Source of the DNA: Agapetus fuscipes
Lineage: Eukaryota > Arthropoda > Insecta > Trichoptera > Glossosomatidae
NCBI GenBank assembly: GCA_951799405.1
Contig: OX637353.1
Coordinates: 12,462,001-12,526,000, forward strand
DNA: 64,000 bases
Reading direction: 5' to 3'
The notes beneath the pieces are model-generated. The model ran no database searches. It saw only the letters and a list, made by a program, of their open reading frames with translations, and had not been told where the DNA came from. Each line of letters opens with the position of its first letter. Positions within the stretch are counted from its first letter, which is position 1. The translations under genes and the position numbers were made by a program. This document shows, piece after piece, positions 32,501 to 42,600 of this stretch.

Positions 32501-32727
32501 CACAGGGGAAAAACAAGGAATGACAGAAAAAATAATTTACTTATGCTATTTACTGATATCTGTGTGTTTCTACAGCTCTGTATTTTTTTTAATACAACAA
32601 CAGTTGCTATCACAGTTTATGGTGGTATTTCCGGTTCTTTGTTAACGGCAATAACCATGAGAAATACAAACTTTAAAATTTGTAATTTTGATTTTCCTAA
32701 AGCGTTCTTCAACTGACATTCCTTCAG

Positions 32728-33018
32728 ACCGGTCCGTAGTCTAGTAGTAAACACTTCTGACTCGTAAATTGAAGGTTGTGGGTTCAAATCCTGGCCATTT
32801 ATATTTTCAAACATGCTCTTCGCTGGGTAAAAAATTCACATACCTTTACCAAAAACTGGTCACTAAAGGTCCTTCCAGCCTTACAGCAACTGGGTCTTGT
32901 CTGAGAATTTGCGCTTTCTACATCTACGACCAAGCACGCAGAGGGCTCTTGAGGTGTGATACACACAAAAACAGTGCTCACCAAATAAATTATCCTAATA
33001 TTATTATTATTATTCCTT
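32728..33018 (+). repeat. A-SINE, tail type 2, full length
   Basis: ACCGGTCCGTAGTCTAGTAG head, B box GGTTCAAATCC, shared body to GCGCTTTCTACATCTACGAC, then the type-2 tail: AGGGCTCTTGAGGTGTGATA, CTCACCAAATAAATTATCC, ending in ATT repeats. The tail is unrelated to that of the 15,206 and 49,200 copies. Confidence 0.85.
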
Positions 33019-33028
33019 GTTCTTCCCC

Positions 33029-33456
33029 TGTAGTTTTCAAATGGTAACATATTGTTAAGTAAATAGTACTTAGTTATGAACAAAATGAATAGAGTAGGTG
33101 TATATAGGCTTTAGCTGTAAGATAAATTATTATCAAGTACCTAGAGTAAGGAAATATGATATAAGTAGTATAAGTATTGGAAGCTTTTAGAATATGATAG
33201 ATGTTTCCAGACGAATCTATGCCCAGAATGTTTTGATTGTAGTAGCTATATAAGGCGAGAATTGCTTGCAAGTAGTTCAGTCTCAAGATACTCTTAGCCA
33301 TTACAGGACAGACAGTGAAAGTCAACCATCCAAGTGAAACTGTGTAAAATAAATTGTGAACTAAAATAAATAAATTTAACATTAAATCTCCGGCTGTTTC
33401 AATTAAGAAGACCATCATTCTAAATTTTAAAACATTAGAACCCCAAGAACACTACA
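33029..33456 (+). mobile_element. Solo-LTR-like element
   Basis: Termini TGTAGT ... ACTACA. An internal TATA box (GCTATATAAGGCGAG, about 33,245) is followed by TTCAGTCTCAAG, an initiator-like start, then AAATAAATAAATTT near the 3' end as a polyadenylation region. About 428 bp. No obvious target duplication. Confidence 0.5.
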
Positions 33457-33774
33457 ATATTTTTGCGGCTTAGGTTATAGATTATTGATGGAGATACGAC
33501 AAACAAGCACCAAGGGCACGATTTGTCGCTTTGTGTTTGCTCGGCTGACGTCCGACGTGACCGGCTTGTGGGGACATGGCTTCACTATTGCATTATCGGC
33601 TCTTGGCAAATGTTGGCCGACCGTGCCAATACCCCCTCGATGCCAACACGGCCTTGTGTAATGTATCGAAAGCCTCTGGAATAGATGGGAAAGATCACGG
33701 CTGTTCTGAGAAAATCGTCTTTGAAATTTAGCACTCCAAACGTTATTTTTTTTTTAAAGACAAACCTCAACTTG
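33457..33774. other. Unassigned spacer
   Basis: Nothing recognised. Confidence 0.4.
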
Positions 33775-34462
33775 ATTATTTAATCTACAATCTAGCAAAG
33801 ATATGTTAACATTTAAGGCTCATATTAAATGCATGCCCACTAACAGGCACATGTAGGTTCGCGCCTTCACATTCTGCATATCTGCATACAAATAAAAAAT
33901 AAAATCCTCACATGAACACAAACCTTGCAACGCCTGCCGCCTTTCCCTGAAACCGGGGGGGAATTGGCAAAAGTGAAACAATTTTTACAGGATGACGGGT
34001 CTGTCTCATACCATCCTATCAGTCAAGAAGCACAAAAAATTATAAAAGATGTACATAAAAATACTTAAAGAAATAACATAAAAATATTTTTTTTAGATTA
34101 ACTTAAAACTAGAATTAAATGCCCTAGCCGCCAACATTGCGAATCTACCGCCATTTCTTTCGGTTCTTACATTCTTCTTTCATTTCATTCAGAGTCATAA
34201 TCTTTTTCAAGCACTCTCTCCTTTTGTTTTGACTCTGAATATACCATTCATTCGCTATTTTAGAAGTATGATCCATCCATACTTTTCTCGGTCTTCCTCT
34301 ACCACGGCTTCCAATCCCACCTGCAGCGTACACTCTCTTCATCAGTTTTTCGTCATTCATTCTTTCCATGTGTCCGAACGATCTTAACAAACCCCTTTTG
34401 GTTTTTACTTTTATACTTTCTCTTGCACCACATTCTTCTCTCACTAACTCATTCCTCATCAT
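33775..34462 (-). mobile_element. LINE-E 3' end with diverged C element
   Basis: The minus strand 34,462-34,145 is open for 105 codons: NELVREECGARES, RGLLRSFGHMERM, MKRVYAAG, SRGRGRPRKVWMDH, RKKWR. It extends further upstream than other copies and shows the GHMERM segment of the region after the RT domain. The UTR and a C element of the diverged subfamily (34,028-33,775) follow. Confidence 0.8.
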
Positions 34463-34489
34463 ATCACTCCGTTTTTTTCCAATTATACC

Positions 34490-34690
34490 ATTTTATTATG
34501 GATGTCATGGAAGAGGAAGACCGAGAAAGGTATGGATGGACCAAATTTTCGAAATAGCGAATGAATGGGATATCCAGAGTCATAATAAAAGGAGAGCTTG
34601 TATGAAAAAGGTTATGACGCTGGATGAAATGAAAGAAGTATGCAATGATCGAAAGAAATGGCGGTTAATCTGTAATGCTGGCGGTTAAAG
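34490..34690 (+). mobile_element. LINE-E coding fragment, inverted to its neighbour
   Basis: HGRGRPRKVWMDQIFEIANE, WDIQSHNKRRACMKKVM, KKWRLICNAGG, stop, then an A/T tract. Starts about 28 bp from the upstream end of the minus-strand copy, giving a head-to-head pair. Its own C element may be the one at 34,993. Confidence 0.75.
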
Positions 34691-34752
34691 CTAAGGCTTT
34701 TCAAAGAAAAAAAAAAAATATATATATAATTTTTTTACTGTTTAATTGTTTA

Positions 34753-34852
34753 GTTTTTTTTTTTTTTTTTTTTTTAAGAAAGCCTATGCGGGAGACTCCC
34801 TAGATTCGAGAGACTCTAAGGGTCTATGACACTTGTTATAGTGCCACAGAGG
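34753..34852 (-). repeat. A-SINE type-1 tail only
   Basis: T-run, then AAGAAAGCCTATGCGGGAGA, GACACTTGTTATAGTGCC: the reversed last ~95 bp of the type-1 A-SINE, lodged between LINE-E coding and the C element. Confidence 0.7.
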
Positions 34853-34992
34853 TGTTGGTGATGTGGCAGTTGTCCATGTCCGGTTGCAGGGCCGTTAGCT
34901 GCGCAGTGCTGTGGTGTGTGTGGCGAAGCTTTGTTTTGAGACACTGAGAGGAAATGGCGATTGATATATGTTTGAATGTATTAATTGCTTGT

Positions 34993-35250
34993 ATTCCTTG
35001 ACTGATAGGTTGGTATGCGGCTGACCATCCATATTGTAAAAAATGGTTCACTTTGCCAATGTCACCCCTGCTTCAGGGAAGGTCGGCAAGAGTTGCAGGG
35101 CTTATGTTCATTTGAGACTGGATTTTTTATATTGTAGGTCCACATGCAGCATGTGTAAGCGCGAAATTATGCGTGTGTCTTTGTGAGAGAGCATTTAATA
35201 TGAATCTCAAATGATACATATTTTTGCAGCTTAGATTTAGATTTAGATAC
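34993..35250 (+). repeat. C element, near consensus
   Basis: ATTCCTTGACTGATAGGTTG, CCCTGCTTCAGGGAAGGTCG, AGCGCGAAATTATGCG, GCTTAGATTTAGATTTAGAT. Confidence 0.85.
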
Positions 35251-35445
35251 TTCTTAGAAAGTCCATTTTGACCGTATGGACTTTACTAATTTCACTCTCA
35301 TTTATTGATTTATGTCTATGTTTAATAACTATTTTAACGCTTATGCTACACATCAAACATGTTTGGATGAATTTCATCCAGCCTTAGAGCAAGTGCGCTT
35401 TTTTTAGAGAAAAAAAACGCACTAAAAAATCCCACTATACGTTCA

Positions 35446-35687
35446 GTACCCTTAGTACGAGTTGCAAAACTTGAGAAAAGTAAAGTTTACGGAAACTATT
35501 AAAGAGTGATTTCTCCCAAAATCTGCCGTTTTTGTTTCTTACACTTTATGGTATTAGCAAAAGAGTTACAGTGATGAAGAAAATCAAGTTCAAACAAACA
35601 AAAACGGCAGATTTTGGGGGAAATCACTCTTAAATAATTGCCGTAAACTCTACATTACTCAAGTTTTGCAACTCGTACCAAGGGTAC
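35446..35687. mobile_element. Fold-back MITE
   Basis: Two long inverted arms of about 85-90 bp: GTACCCTTAGTACGAGTTGC ... CCCAAAATCTGCCGTTTTTG and the complement CAAAAACGGCAGATTTTGGG ... CAACTCGTACCAAGGGTAC, around a ~65-bp loop. No ORF. A shortened relative is at 48,151-48,288. Confidence 0.8.
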
Positions 35688-35861
35688 AGGTCATTTGCGT
35701 TTTGCTATAGATTTAAATGACATATTATCGCATAAAATTTTGCATCTTGGACAGAAAAATTTTGGCAATAAACACACATTTTGTTTGACCCAATATTATG
35801 CGCCTTGACCAACAGACATATTCTCTGAAATACGGCATCACGCCAACTCGTCCCTCCAGTG

Positions 35862-36420
35862 CTTGTTTGGCCTATCTACCCTTTGATTCAAAGATGACCT
35901 TTCAATGAATTTGTCTTAAAAATCACATTCTACACAATCTGAGCTAAGAAAAACACCGCCAAACAATTTAGTGTGAGAGTTGTTTGAAATATTTTTTTAA
36001 ATCATGTTCCAGTTTTAATAAGACACATTGATCCAGTACACATACAAAAAAAAAAAAAAAAAAAAAAACGCAACGCAACTAAGCTACACATATAGTGTAA
36101 CTTCTTGCCGCGTTATCCCCGAAGGGGTCGCATGTGGCGAGTTGAGCCTATTTATTTTTACAGGTAAGGGGGCCGGCCTTACGCCAACCACTTCAGTTGA
36201 AGTGGAGGTTTCCCAGCTCCCGAGAGTGCTGGTACTCATTTCTTGTGAAGGCTGAGTAAACCTTGCCGGTATTTTATTTTGGGGTTTGAAATAAACACCG
36301 AAACGGGAAATCATTTCTGACACCCTCGGTGGGATTCGAACCCGAGCTTTCGGCATGGAATGCAAGCACTCTACCACCTGAGCTATCGACCGGACAAACA
36401 TTGCTCATATTGTAATACTA
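35862..36420 (+). mobile_element. D-MITE interrupted by a B-SINE
   Basis: CCAGTGCTTGTTTGGCCTAT at left, CAGTACACATACAAA at the breakpoint, CAAACATTGCTCATATTG resuming at 36,396. ACAAA on both sides may be the target duplication. Confidence 0.75.
36060..36395 (-). repeat. B-SINE, full length
   Basis: Complete copy. Sense order: GTCCGGTCGATAGCTCAGGT head, B box GGTTCGAATCC, GCCGGCCCCCTTACCTGTAA, GACCCCTTCGGGGATAACGC, GCTTAGTTGCGTTGCG, then a 20-nt T-run. The sense 3' end is oligo-T, not oligo-A. Confidence 0.9.
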
Positions 36421-36439
36421 CGTCTCATGGAATATTAAG

Positions 36440-36880
36440 AGTCTATAGTAAAGGAGAGCTTATCAATAGTAAAGGAGAGCTTGTATGAAGAAGGTTATGA
36501 TTCTGGGTGAAATGAAAGAAATGGCGGTTAATCTGTATGTTTTCGGATAGGTATTTGTATTTGTTTGTAATGTTTATACATATTTTTTTAATATGATTAT
36601 TTTAAAATTTATGTTATTTGTTGTTTATGTTCCTTGACTTATAAGTTGATATGCGGCTGACCAACTATGCTATAGAAAATGGTTCACTTTGCCGATGTCA
36701 TCGCTGTTTCAGGGAATGACGGCAAGAGTTTCAGGGTGTATGACCATTTGAGATTTAGGTTTTTATGTTGTAGGTTCACATGCGGCATGTGCAAGCGCAA
36801 ATTTCAACGTGTCTGCTTGTGAGAATGCATACAATGTGAATCTCCAATGTTACATATCTGTGCAACTTAGATTAGAATAG
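36440..36880 (+). mobile_element. LINE-E scrap with C element
   Basis: Coding scraps (AAAGGAGAGCTTGTATGAAG, with that motif partly duplicated, then AATGGCGGTTAATCTGTATG), short UTR, then C element 36,630-36,880 (TTCCTTGACTTATAAGTTGA ... AACTTAGATTAGAATAG). Confidence 0.75.
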
Positions 36881-37055
36881 ATAAGATCACATTCTACAAA
36901 ATTTCACAAAAACAAGTCACGATAGTCTGAAAGTTGTTTTAAATATTTTTTAAACCGATTTCCAGTTTTCATAAGACACATTGGTCCAGTACACTTACAA
37001 ACATTGCTCATGTTCATTGCGTCTGATGGGCATAAGACAAACAAGTACAAAGGGA
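36881..37055 (+). mobile_element. D-MITE, 5' part missing
   Basis: GATCACATTCTACAAAATTT, CATTGGTCCAGTACACTTAC, ATGGGCATAAGACAAACAAG right TIR. Cut at the C-element tail. Confidence 0.7.
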
Positions 37056-37673
37056 TGAACTAGTGCATCCAAAATCTGTGCAATGTGCGCACTATGCATT
37101 TACTATCCATATACACACCAGCGCAGCGGTTTGCTTGGAATGGCTCCCCCAGGAGTTGATATTTGAATACTTCCATCCACAGTTCTTCCAGGCTTCAGTT
37201 CTGGCTGAGAGACCTCGGCGCAACTAACCACAGTTGCTTCCGACTTTGAATTTGGATCTTCTCTGTACTTGTTACTGTATTTATGTATGTAGCTTACTCC
37301 ATTGAAAACTGGTGACCTGAAGAGAATCTATTATTAGGGTTTATGTAACAAAGTTTCATTACTTTTATACTATTACTATCAGGCGCGTGCATAGGGTATA
37401 GGCAAATACATTTCAGAACAAATATTTTCCATCATTCCTTTAAAATAACTCATTTGAAATTGACTGAAGTGCTAACGATGGCTCCAATCGAACATATATT
37501 TTGGATTGCAATCTGAATATCAAGATTAATTTGTTTTTTCACCATATATTGCCTACCTATTAGGCGCATGTGCCTGTATGGGATGCACGCCACTGAATTT
37601 ACTATTATTTTATTACATTCCTTTTTAAGGCATTTTTGTTTTTAAATACCTGAATGTGTATTATTATTTGTAT
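37056..37673. other. Unassigned spacer
   Basis: The motif CAGGCGCGTGCATAGGGTAT (37,380) also occurs near 18,462, suggesting a minor repeat I cannot delimit. Confidence 0.4.
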
Positions 37674-37895
37674 TCCTTGACTTATAGGTTGGTATGAGGC
37701 TGACCACGTATACTGTAAGAAAATGGTTTACTTTGCCATTGTCACCCCTATTTCAGGGATTGTCGGCAAGAGTTGCCGGGCTCATTTTCATTTGAGATTG
37801 AATTTTTAGGTGTAAGCGTGAACTTATACTGGTCTGCTTATGAAAATGCATTTAATATGAATTTTAAATGTAATATATTTTTGCAGCTTAGGTAA
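37674..37895 (+). repeat. C element, internal deletion
   Basis: ATTCCTTGACTTATAGGTTG, CACCCCTATTTCAGGGATTG, TGCAGCTTAGGTAAAATAAA. Lacks the GGTCCACATGCGGCATG block. Confidence 0.75.
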
Positions 37896-38149
37896 AATAA
37901 ATTATATACTAGTAGATACTTCAATTACAATTTGATTACATTGTATTCATCAATTACAATTCATCAATTACAATTACAATTCATCAATTACAATTACAAT
38001 TTGATTATCCAATGTACTAAATAATCGGAAATGATAATTTTTTGTTTCTCCGCTGGAAATTGAACCCACGACCTTAACTTAAAAGAAAATCATTTTCTTA
38101 ACATTTGAAAATATTTATCTTATTTACATGCTTTTGTTTCTATAACGCT

Positions 38150-38375
38150 ACGCTACTATGCTACACATATGGTACAACTTCTTTCCGCGTTTTACCCGAA
38201 GGGTACGCATGTGGTAAGTGGAACGTATTTAAGAGTGGCCAGTTGAAGTGGGGGTTTTCCAGCTTCCGAGGGGGCTGGTGCTCATTTCTTGTGAAAGTTG
38301 AGTAAACCTTGCCGGTGTTTTATTTTGGGTTTGAAATAAACACCGATACGGGAAATCATTTCAGAAACCTTCGGC
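38150..38375 (-). repeat. B-SINE, head missing
   Basis: CGCTACTATGCTACACATAT, TTTACCCGAAGGGTACGCAT, CTCATTTCTTGTGAAAGTTG, ATAAACACCGATACGGG on plus. Confidence 0.75.
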
Positions 38376-38579
38376 TATACGATTTATGTTTAGTTCGTTT
38401 TATAATAAATGAATTTAAGGACAATATAAACTAAAGCACAACATTTAAGTGTAAAATTAACCGCAACGTTTATAAAAAAAATATATGAAATTTAAAACAG
38501 CGCGTATAGTGAGTGTTTCAATTTTCTTAATCTTTTTGTAAAACGCTATGGTCGAGTATGTGTAATAAAAATAATATAA

Positions 38580-38852
38580 TATTAGGATGATTTATTCGAT
38601 GAGCGCGTTTTTTGTGTGTATCACACCTCAAGAGCCCACTGCAAGCTAAGTCGTCGCTGTAGGAAGCGCCAATTCTCAAGCAAGACCCTTTTATTAGTGA
38701 CTAGGTTTTGGTAAAGGTATATGAATTTTTCACCCAGCGACGAGCATGTGTGAAAATGTAAATGGTATATTTTTTCATGCTCCCCCGGGGTTTGAACCCA
38801 CAATCTTCCATTTACGAGTCAGAGTTGTTAACCACTAGGCTACGGGCCGGTC
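38580..38852 (-). repeat. A-SINE, tail type 2, near full length
   Basis: Plus strand: TAGGATGATTTATTCGATGA, TGTGTATCACACCTCAAGAG (type-2 tail), GTCGTCGCTGTAGGAAGCGC, B box degraded (GGTTTGAACCCACAATC), GGCTACGGGCCGGTC. Confidence 0.8.
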
Positions 38853-39307
38853 AAAGAAGTGAAAGATTGTATACTTGCAGTACTATACACATTTTAATGC
38901 CTGATCACCATTTTTTTTTTGTATGGAAAATTCACTGCAGGCTTTGGATGAGTCATGGCTTTGCTGTTTGAGAATAACACCGTTGGAGTATATAGAGCTC
39001 GGAAAGCATATTTTCCCAAGGGCATCACAGTTTCTCGCTACGCAATTGTGTTCTAAGCAAACCTCACTTATATAAGTTGGAACTCTGCTAAATTAGAACA
39101 AACAATATTTGTTGTTTTATATGCAAGGCTACTAAGTAGCATTCGGCTCCATGATAGAACAGAGCAGTGACAAAACAACGCATGACAGTACGTCACATGA
39201 CAAAACAAATCATGACATAATATCACAATGAAAATACATCCAATGGAAAAAAACAATGAAGAAAAATTACAGGAAAGTACATTATAATGACAAAACATCA
39301 CAAAACA
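38853..39307. other. Unassigned spacer with a short-motif cluster
   Basis: ATGACAAAACA-like motifs recur at 39,165-39,305 and create a low-complexity minus-strand ORF (cysteine/phenylalanine-rich). No domain. Confidence 0.4.
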
Positions 39308-39448
39308 CAACATCTTATCTAAGTTGCAAAGAGATGTAATATTGGGGATTCAAATTATATGCATTCTCACAAGAATACACTTATGAGTTCGCGCTTGCAC
39401 ATGCAGCATGTGAACCTAGAACATACAAACCCAAATCTTAAATGAACA
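39308..39448 (-). repeat. C element 3' half
   Basis: CATCTTATCTAAGTTGCAAA ... CAAATCTTAAATGAACA; meets LINE-E coding at 39,449. Confidence 0.75.
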
Positions 39449-40205
39449 GAGGAAGACCGAGAAAGGTATGCACGGACCAAATATCCCAAATTGCGAATGA
39501 ATGGAATATCCAGTCATAATAAAAGGAGAGCTTGTATGAAGACGTTTATGACTCTGGAGGAAATGAAAGAAGTATGTAAGGACAGAAAGAAATGGCGGTT
39601 GATCTGTAATGTTGGCGGCAAGGGTTTATTACATTGGAATTTTTTTTCTGTTTTAGTTTTGATGTCCATACGTGTTATTATTTATTGATTTAAAAAAATT
39701 TAATTTGTCGTGTATCCTTGACTTATAGGTTGGTATGCGGCTGACCACCCATGCTGTAAAAATGGTTCACTTTGCCAATGTCACCCCTGTTTCAGGGAAG
39801 GACGGTAAGAGTTGCAGGGTGTATGTCCATTTTAGATGTTATAATAAATAAATAAATAATAAATTGACAATATTTTTAGTGCCGTTTTGTGAATTCACTG
39901 CAAGGGCACTGCAGAGCCATAGCCCCTCTTGAACAAGCATGTCTTCAATCCTGACTTCAATGCACTTGTACTCTCCACAGCTCTCAGCTCGTGTGGTAAG
40001 GCATTCCACAGCAGAGGGCCAGCAATGCAAAAGGCACGATCTAAATAATTGGCCATGTTGCTTCTGCAGGGAACCCTGAATCTATATCTGTTATGTTGTA
40101 GGTTCACATGCGGCATGTGCAAGCGTGAACTTGTGCGTGTCTACTTGTGAGAATGCATATAATGTGAATCTTCAATAAAACATATCTTTGCTATATAGAT
40201 TAGAC
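39449..40205 (+). mobile_element. LINE-E 3' end with C element, interrupted by another LINE
   Basis: Coding AGAGGAAGACCGAGAAAGG, then CMKTFMTLEEMKEVCKDRKK and WRLICNVGGKG; UTR; C element from 39,714 (TCCTTGACTTATAGGTTGG) to 40,205. The C part is split at 39,838/40,086 by a minus-strand CR1-like LINE end, with TGTTAT on both sides. Confidence 0.8.
39839..40085 (-). pseudogene. CR1/L2-like LINE 3' end
   Basis: The minus strand encodes RFRVPCRSNMANYLDRAF, CIAGPLLWNALPHELRAV and ALKSGLKTCLFKRGYGSA, the AGPxLWNxLPxxLR...LKxxLF C-terminus common to CR1/L2-type elements. It ends in a short UTR and a TTTA-type tail (AAATAAATAAATAA on plus). 5'-truncated. The 6-bp TGTTAT flanks fit a target duplication. 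Confidence 0.75.
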
Positions 40206-40206
40206 T

Positions 40207-40256
40207 AGCAGACTGACCGTGCTGCGCACGGTTGTCTGCTAGGCCCTTCGGGCAGT
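40207..40256. repeat. Stable inverted repeat plus UUCG hairpin
   Basis: CTAGCAGACTGACCGTGC pairs with GCACGGTTGTCTGCTAG (17-bp stem, one bulge), followed directly by GCCCTTCGGGC, a UUCG-tetraloop stem. Function unknown; it may belong to a short mobile element. Confidence 0.6.
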
Positions 40257-40384
40257 GTAAGTCTGGCTTCGCAATAATTTTTCCTCACACCTCCTTCATA
40301 GTAATTAAATGCTTTAAGAAGTAATTTGAAAAAAAAAATGCGGTAAAAGGGTTATTTAGTTCTTTCATGTTCTGAGTATCTTAT

Positions 40385-42600
40385 ATGAAGCATGAGGTAT
40401 GAGGCTGACCTCCCATACCTAAAAAAATGTTCACTGAACGAATGTTTCTCTGTTCCTGAAAATTCTCCTATTGCAGGGCTTATGGTCAAGAGAGGCTGAA
40501 ATTTTTATTTGTAATTACACATGCAGCGTTTGTAAGCGCAAACTCACTCATGTCTGCTTGGGGGCATGCATTCAATATGAATTATAAAATGTATGTATGC
40601 AACTTAGATTTATATTCTAAAATTAAAAACATCAAGTGCCACAATTATATGTCAGCGTGAAAGAACATTTGCCAGCTTGTGGGTGTGCATTGTATTTGAA
40701 TCATCAAAACTCTTTTTGCAACTTAATTAGTATGAGGCTTACCACCCATATCGCATAAATGGGTTCACTTAAGTAATGTTCCCCCTGTTTCTGAATAGGT
40801 CGGCAAAAGTTGCATGGCTTATGGTTATGAGAGGCTGAAATTTTTATTTGTAATTACACATGCAGCATTTGTAAGCGCAAAGTCACTCATGTCTGCTTGG
40901 GGGCATGCATTGAATATGAATTATAAAATGTATGTATGCAACTTAGATTTATATTCTAAAATTAAAAACATCAAGTGCCACAATTAAATGTTAGCGTGAA
41001 ATGACATTTACCAGTTTGTGGGCGTGCATTCAATTTGAATCATCAAATAACTTTTTTTGCAACTTTAGATTATAAATTAAATTTAACATTGTTGAAGGAT
41101 TTTTTAAACTCAAATCGTTGACGGATAGGTAAGTATGAGCTTGAATACCCATATCGCAAAAAATGGTTCACTTGACAAATGTTTCCCCTGTTTTTGAAAA
41201 GGTTGGCAAAAGTTGCAGGGCGTATGTTCATTAGAGGCCTAAATTTTAATTTGTAAGTTCACATGCAGCATTTATAAGTGCGAACCCACTCGTGTCTCCA
41301 GGGGGGCATGCATTGAATATGAATTATAAAAGTTATTGTGTCTGTGCAACTTAGATTATATATTCTAATATTTAAAAAAGTCAAATGCCACAACTATATG
41401 TTAGCGTGAAATGACATTTGCCAGTTTGTGGGCGTGCATTCAATTTGAATCATCAAATAACTTTTTTTGCAACTTTAGATTATAAATTAAATATAACTTT
41501 GTTGAAGGATTTTTCAAACTCAAATCCTTGACTTATAGGTAAGTATGAGCCTGAATACCCATATCGCAAAAAATGGTTCACTTGACAAATGTTTCCCCTA
41601 TTTTTGAAAAGGTTGGCAAAAGTTGCAGGGCTTATGTTCATTAGAGGCCTTAATTTTAATTTGTAAGTTCACATGCAGCATTTATAAGTGCGAACCCACT
41701 CGTGTCTCCAGGGGGGCATGCATTAAATATGAATTATAAAAGTTATTGTGTCTGTGCAACTTAGATTATATATTCTAATATTTAAAAAAAATCAAGCGCC
41801 ACAACTATATGTTAGCGTGAAATGACATTTGCCAGTTTGTGGGCGTGCATTCAATTTGAATCATCAAATAACTTTTTTTGCAACTTTAGATTATAAATTA
41901 AATTTAACGTTGTTGAAGGATTTTTCAAACTCAAATCCTTGACGGATAGGTAAGTATGAGCTTGAATACCCATATCGAAAAAAATGGTTCACTTGACAAA
42001 TGTTCCCCCTGTTTTTGAAAAGGTTGGCCAAAGTTGCAGGGCGTATGTTCATTAGAGGCCTAAATTTTAATTTGTAAGTTCACATGCAGCATTAATAAGC
42101 GCGTACCCACTCGTGTCTCCAGGAGGGCATGCATTGAATATGAATTATAAAAGTTATTGTATCTGTGCAACTTAGATAATATATTCTAATATTTAAAAAA
42201 AATCAAGCGCCACAACTATATGTTAGCGTGAAATGACATTTACCAGTTTGTGGGCGTGCATTCAATTTGAATCATCAAATAACTTTTTTTGCAACTTTAG
42301 ATTATAAATTAAGATTACCGTTGTTTAAGGATTTTTCAAACTCAAATTCCTTGACTTAAGGGTTAGTATGAGGCTTACCACCCATATCGCATAAATGGGT
42401 TCACTTAACAAATGTGTCCCCTGTTTCTGAAAAGGTCAGCAAAAGTTGCAGGGCTTATGGTCATGAGAGGCTGAAATTTTTATTTGTAAATACACATGCA
42501 GCATTTGTAAGCGCAAACTCACTCGTGTCTCCGAAGAGGAGTGCATTGAATATGAATTATAAATGTTAATGCGTCTATGCAACTTAGATTGTATATTGTA
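40385..42600 (+). repeat. Tandem array of C-derived ~410-bp units
   Basis: Unit starts (CCTTGAC or CGTTGAC, then GGATAGGTAAGTATGAG) fall at 41,116, 41,526, 41,937 and 42,349: spacings 410, 411 and 412. Two shorter, more diverged units lie upstream (about 40,390 and 40,730). Each unit holds one full C element (TGGTTCACTTGACAAATG ... TGTGCAACTTAGATTATA) followed by a truncated second one (GTTAGCGTGAAATGACATTT, GTGGGCGTGCATTCAATTTG, CAACTTTAGATTATAAATTA). No ORF. The unit is therefore a full-plus-truncated C dimer that has been amplified head-to-tail. Confidence 0.9.

Noticed and set aside
39068..39313. Cysteine/phenylalanine-rich minus-strand ORF
   Set aside because: Generated by recurring ATGACAAAACA-type short motifs; low complexity.
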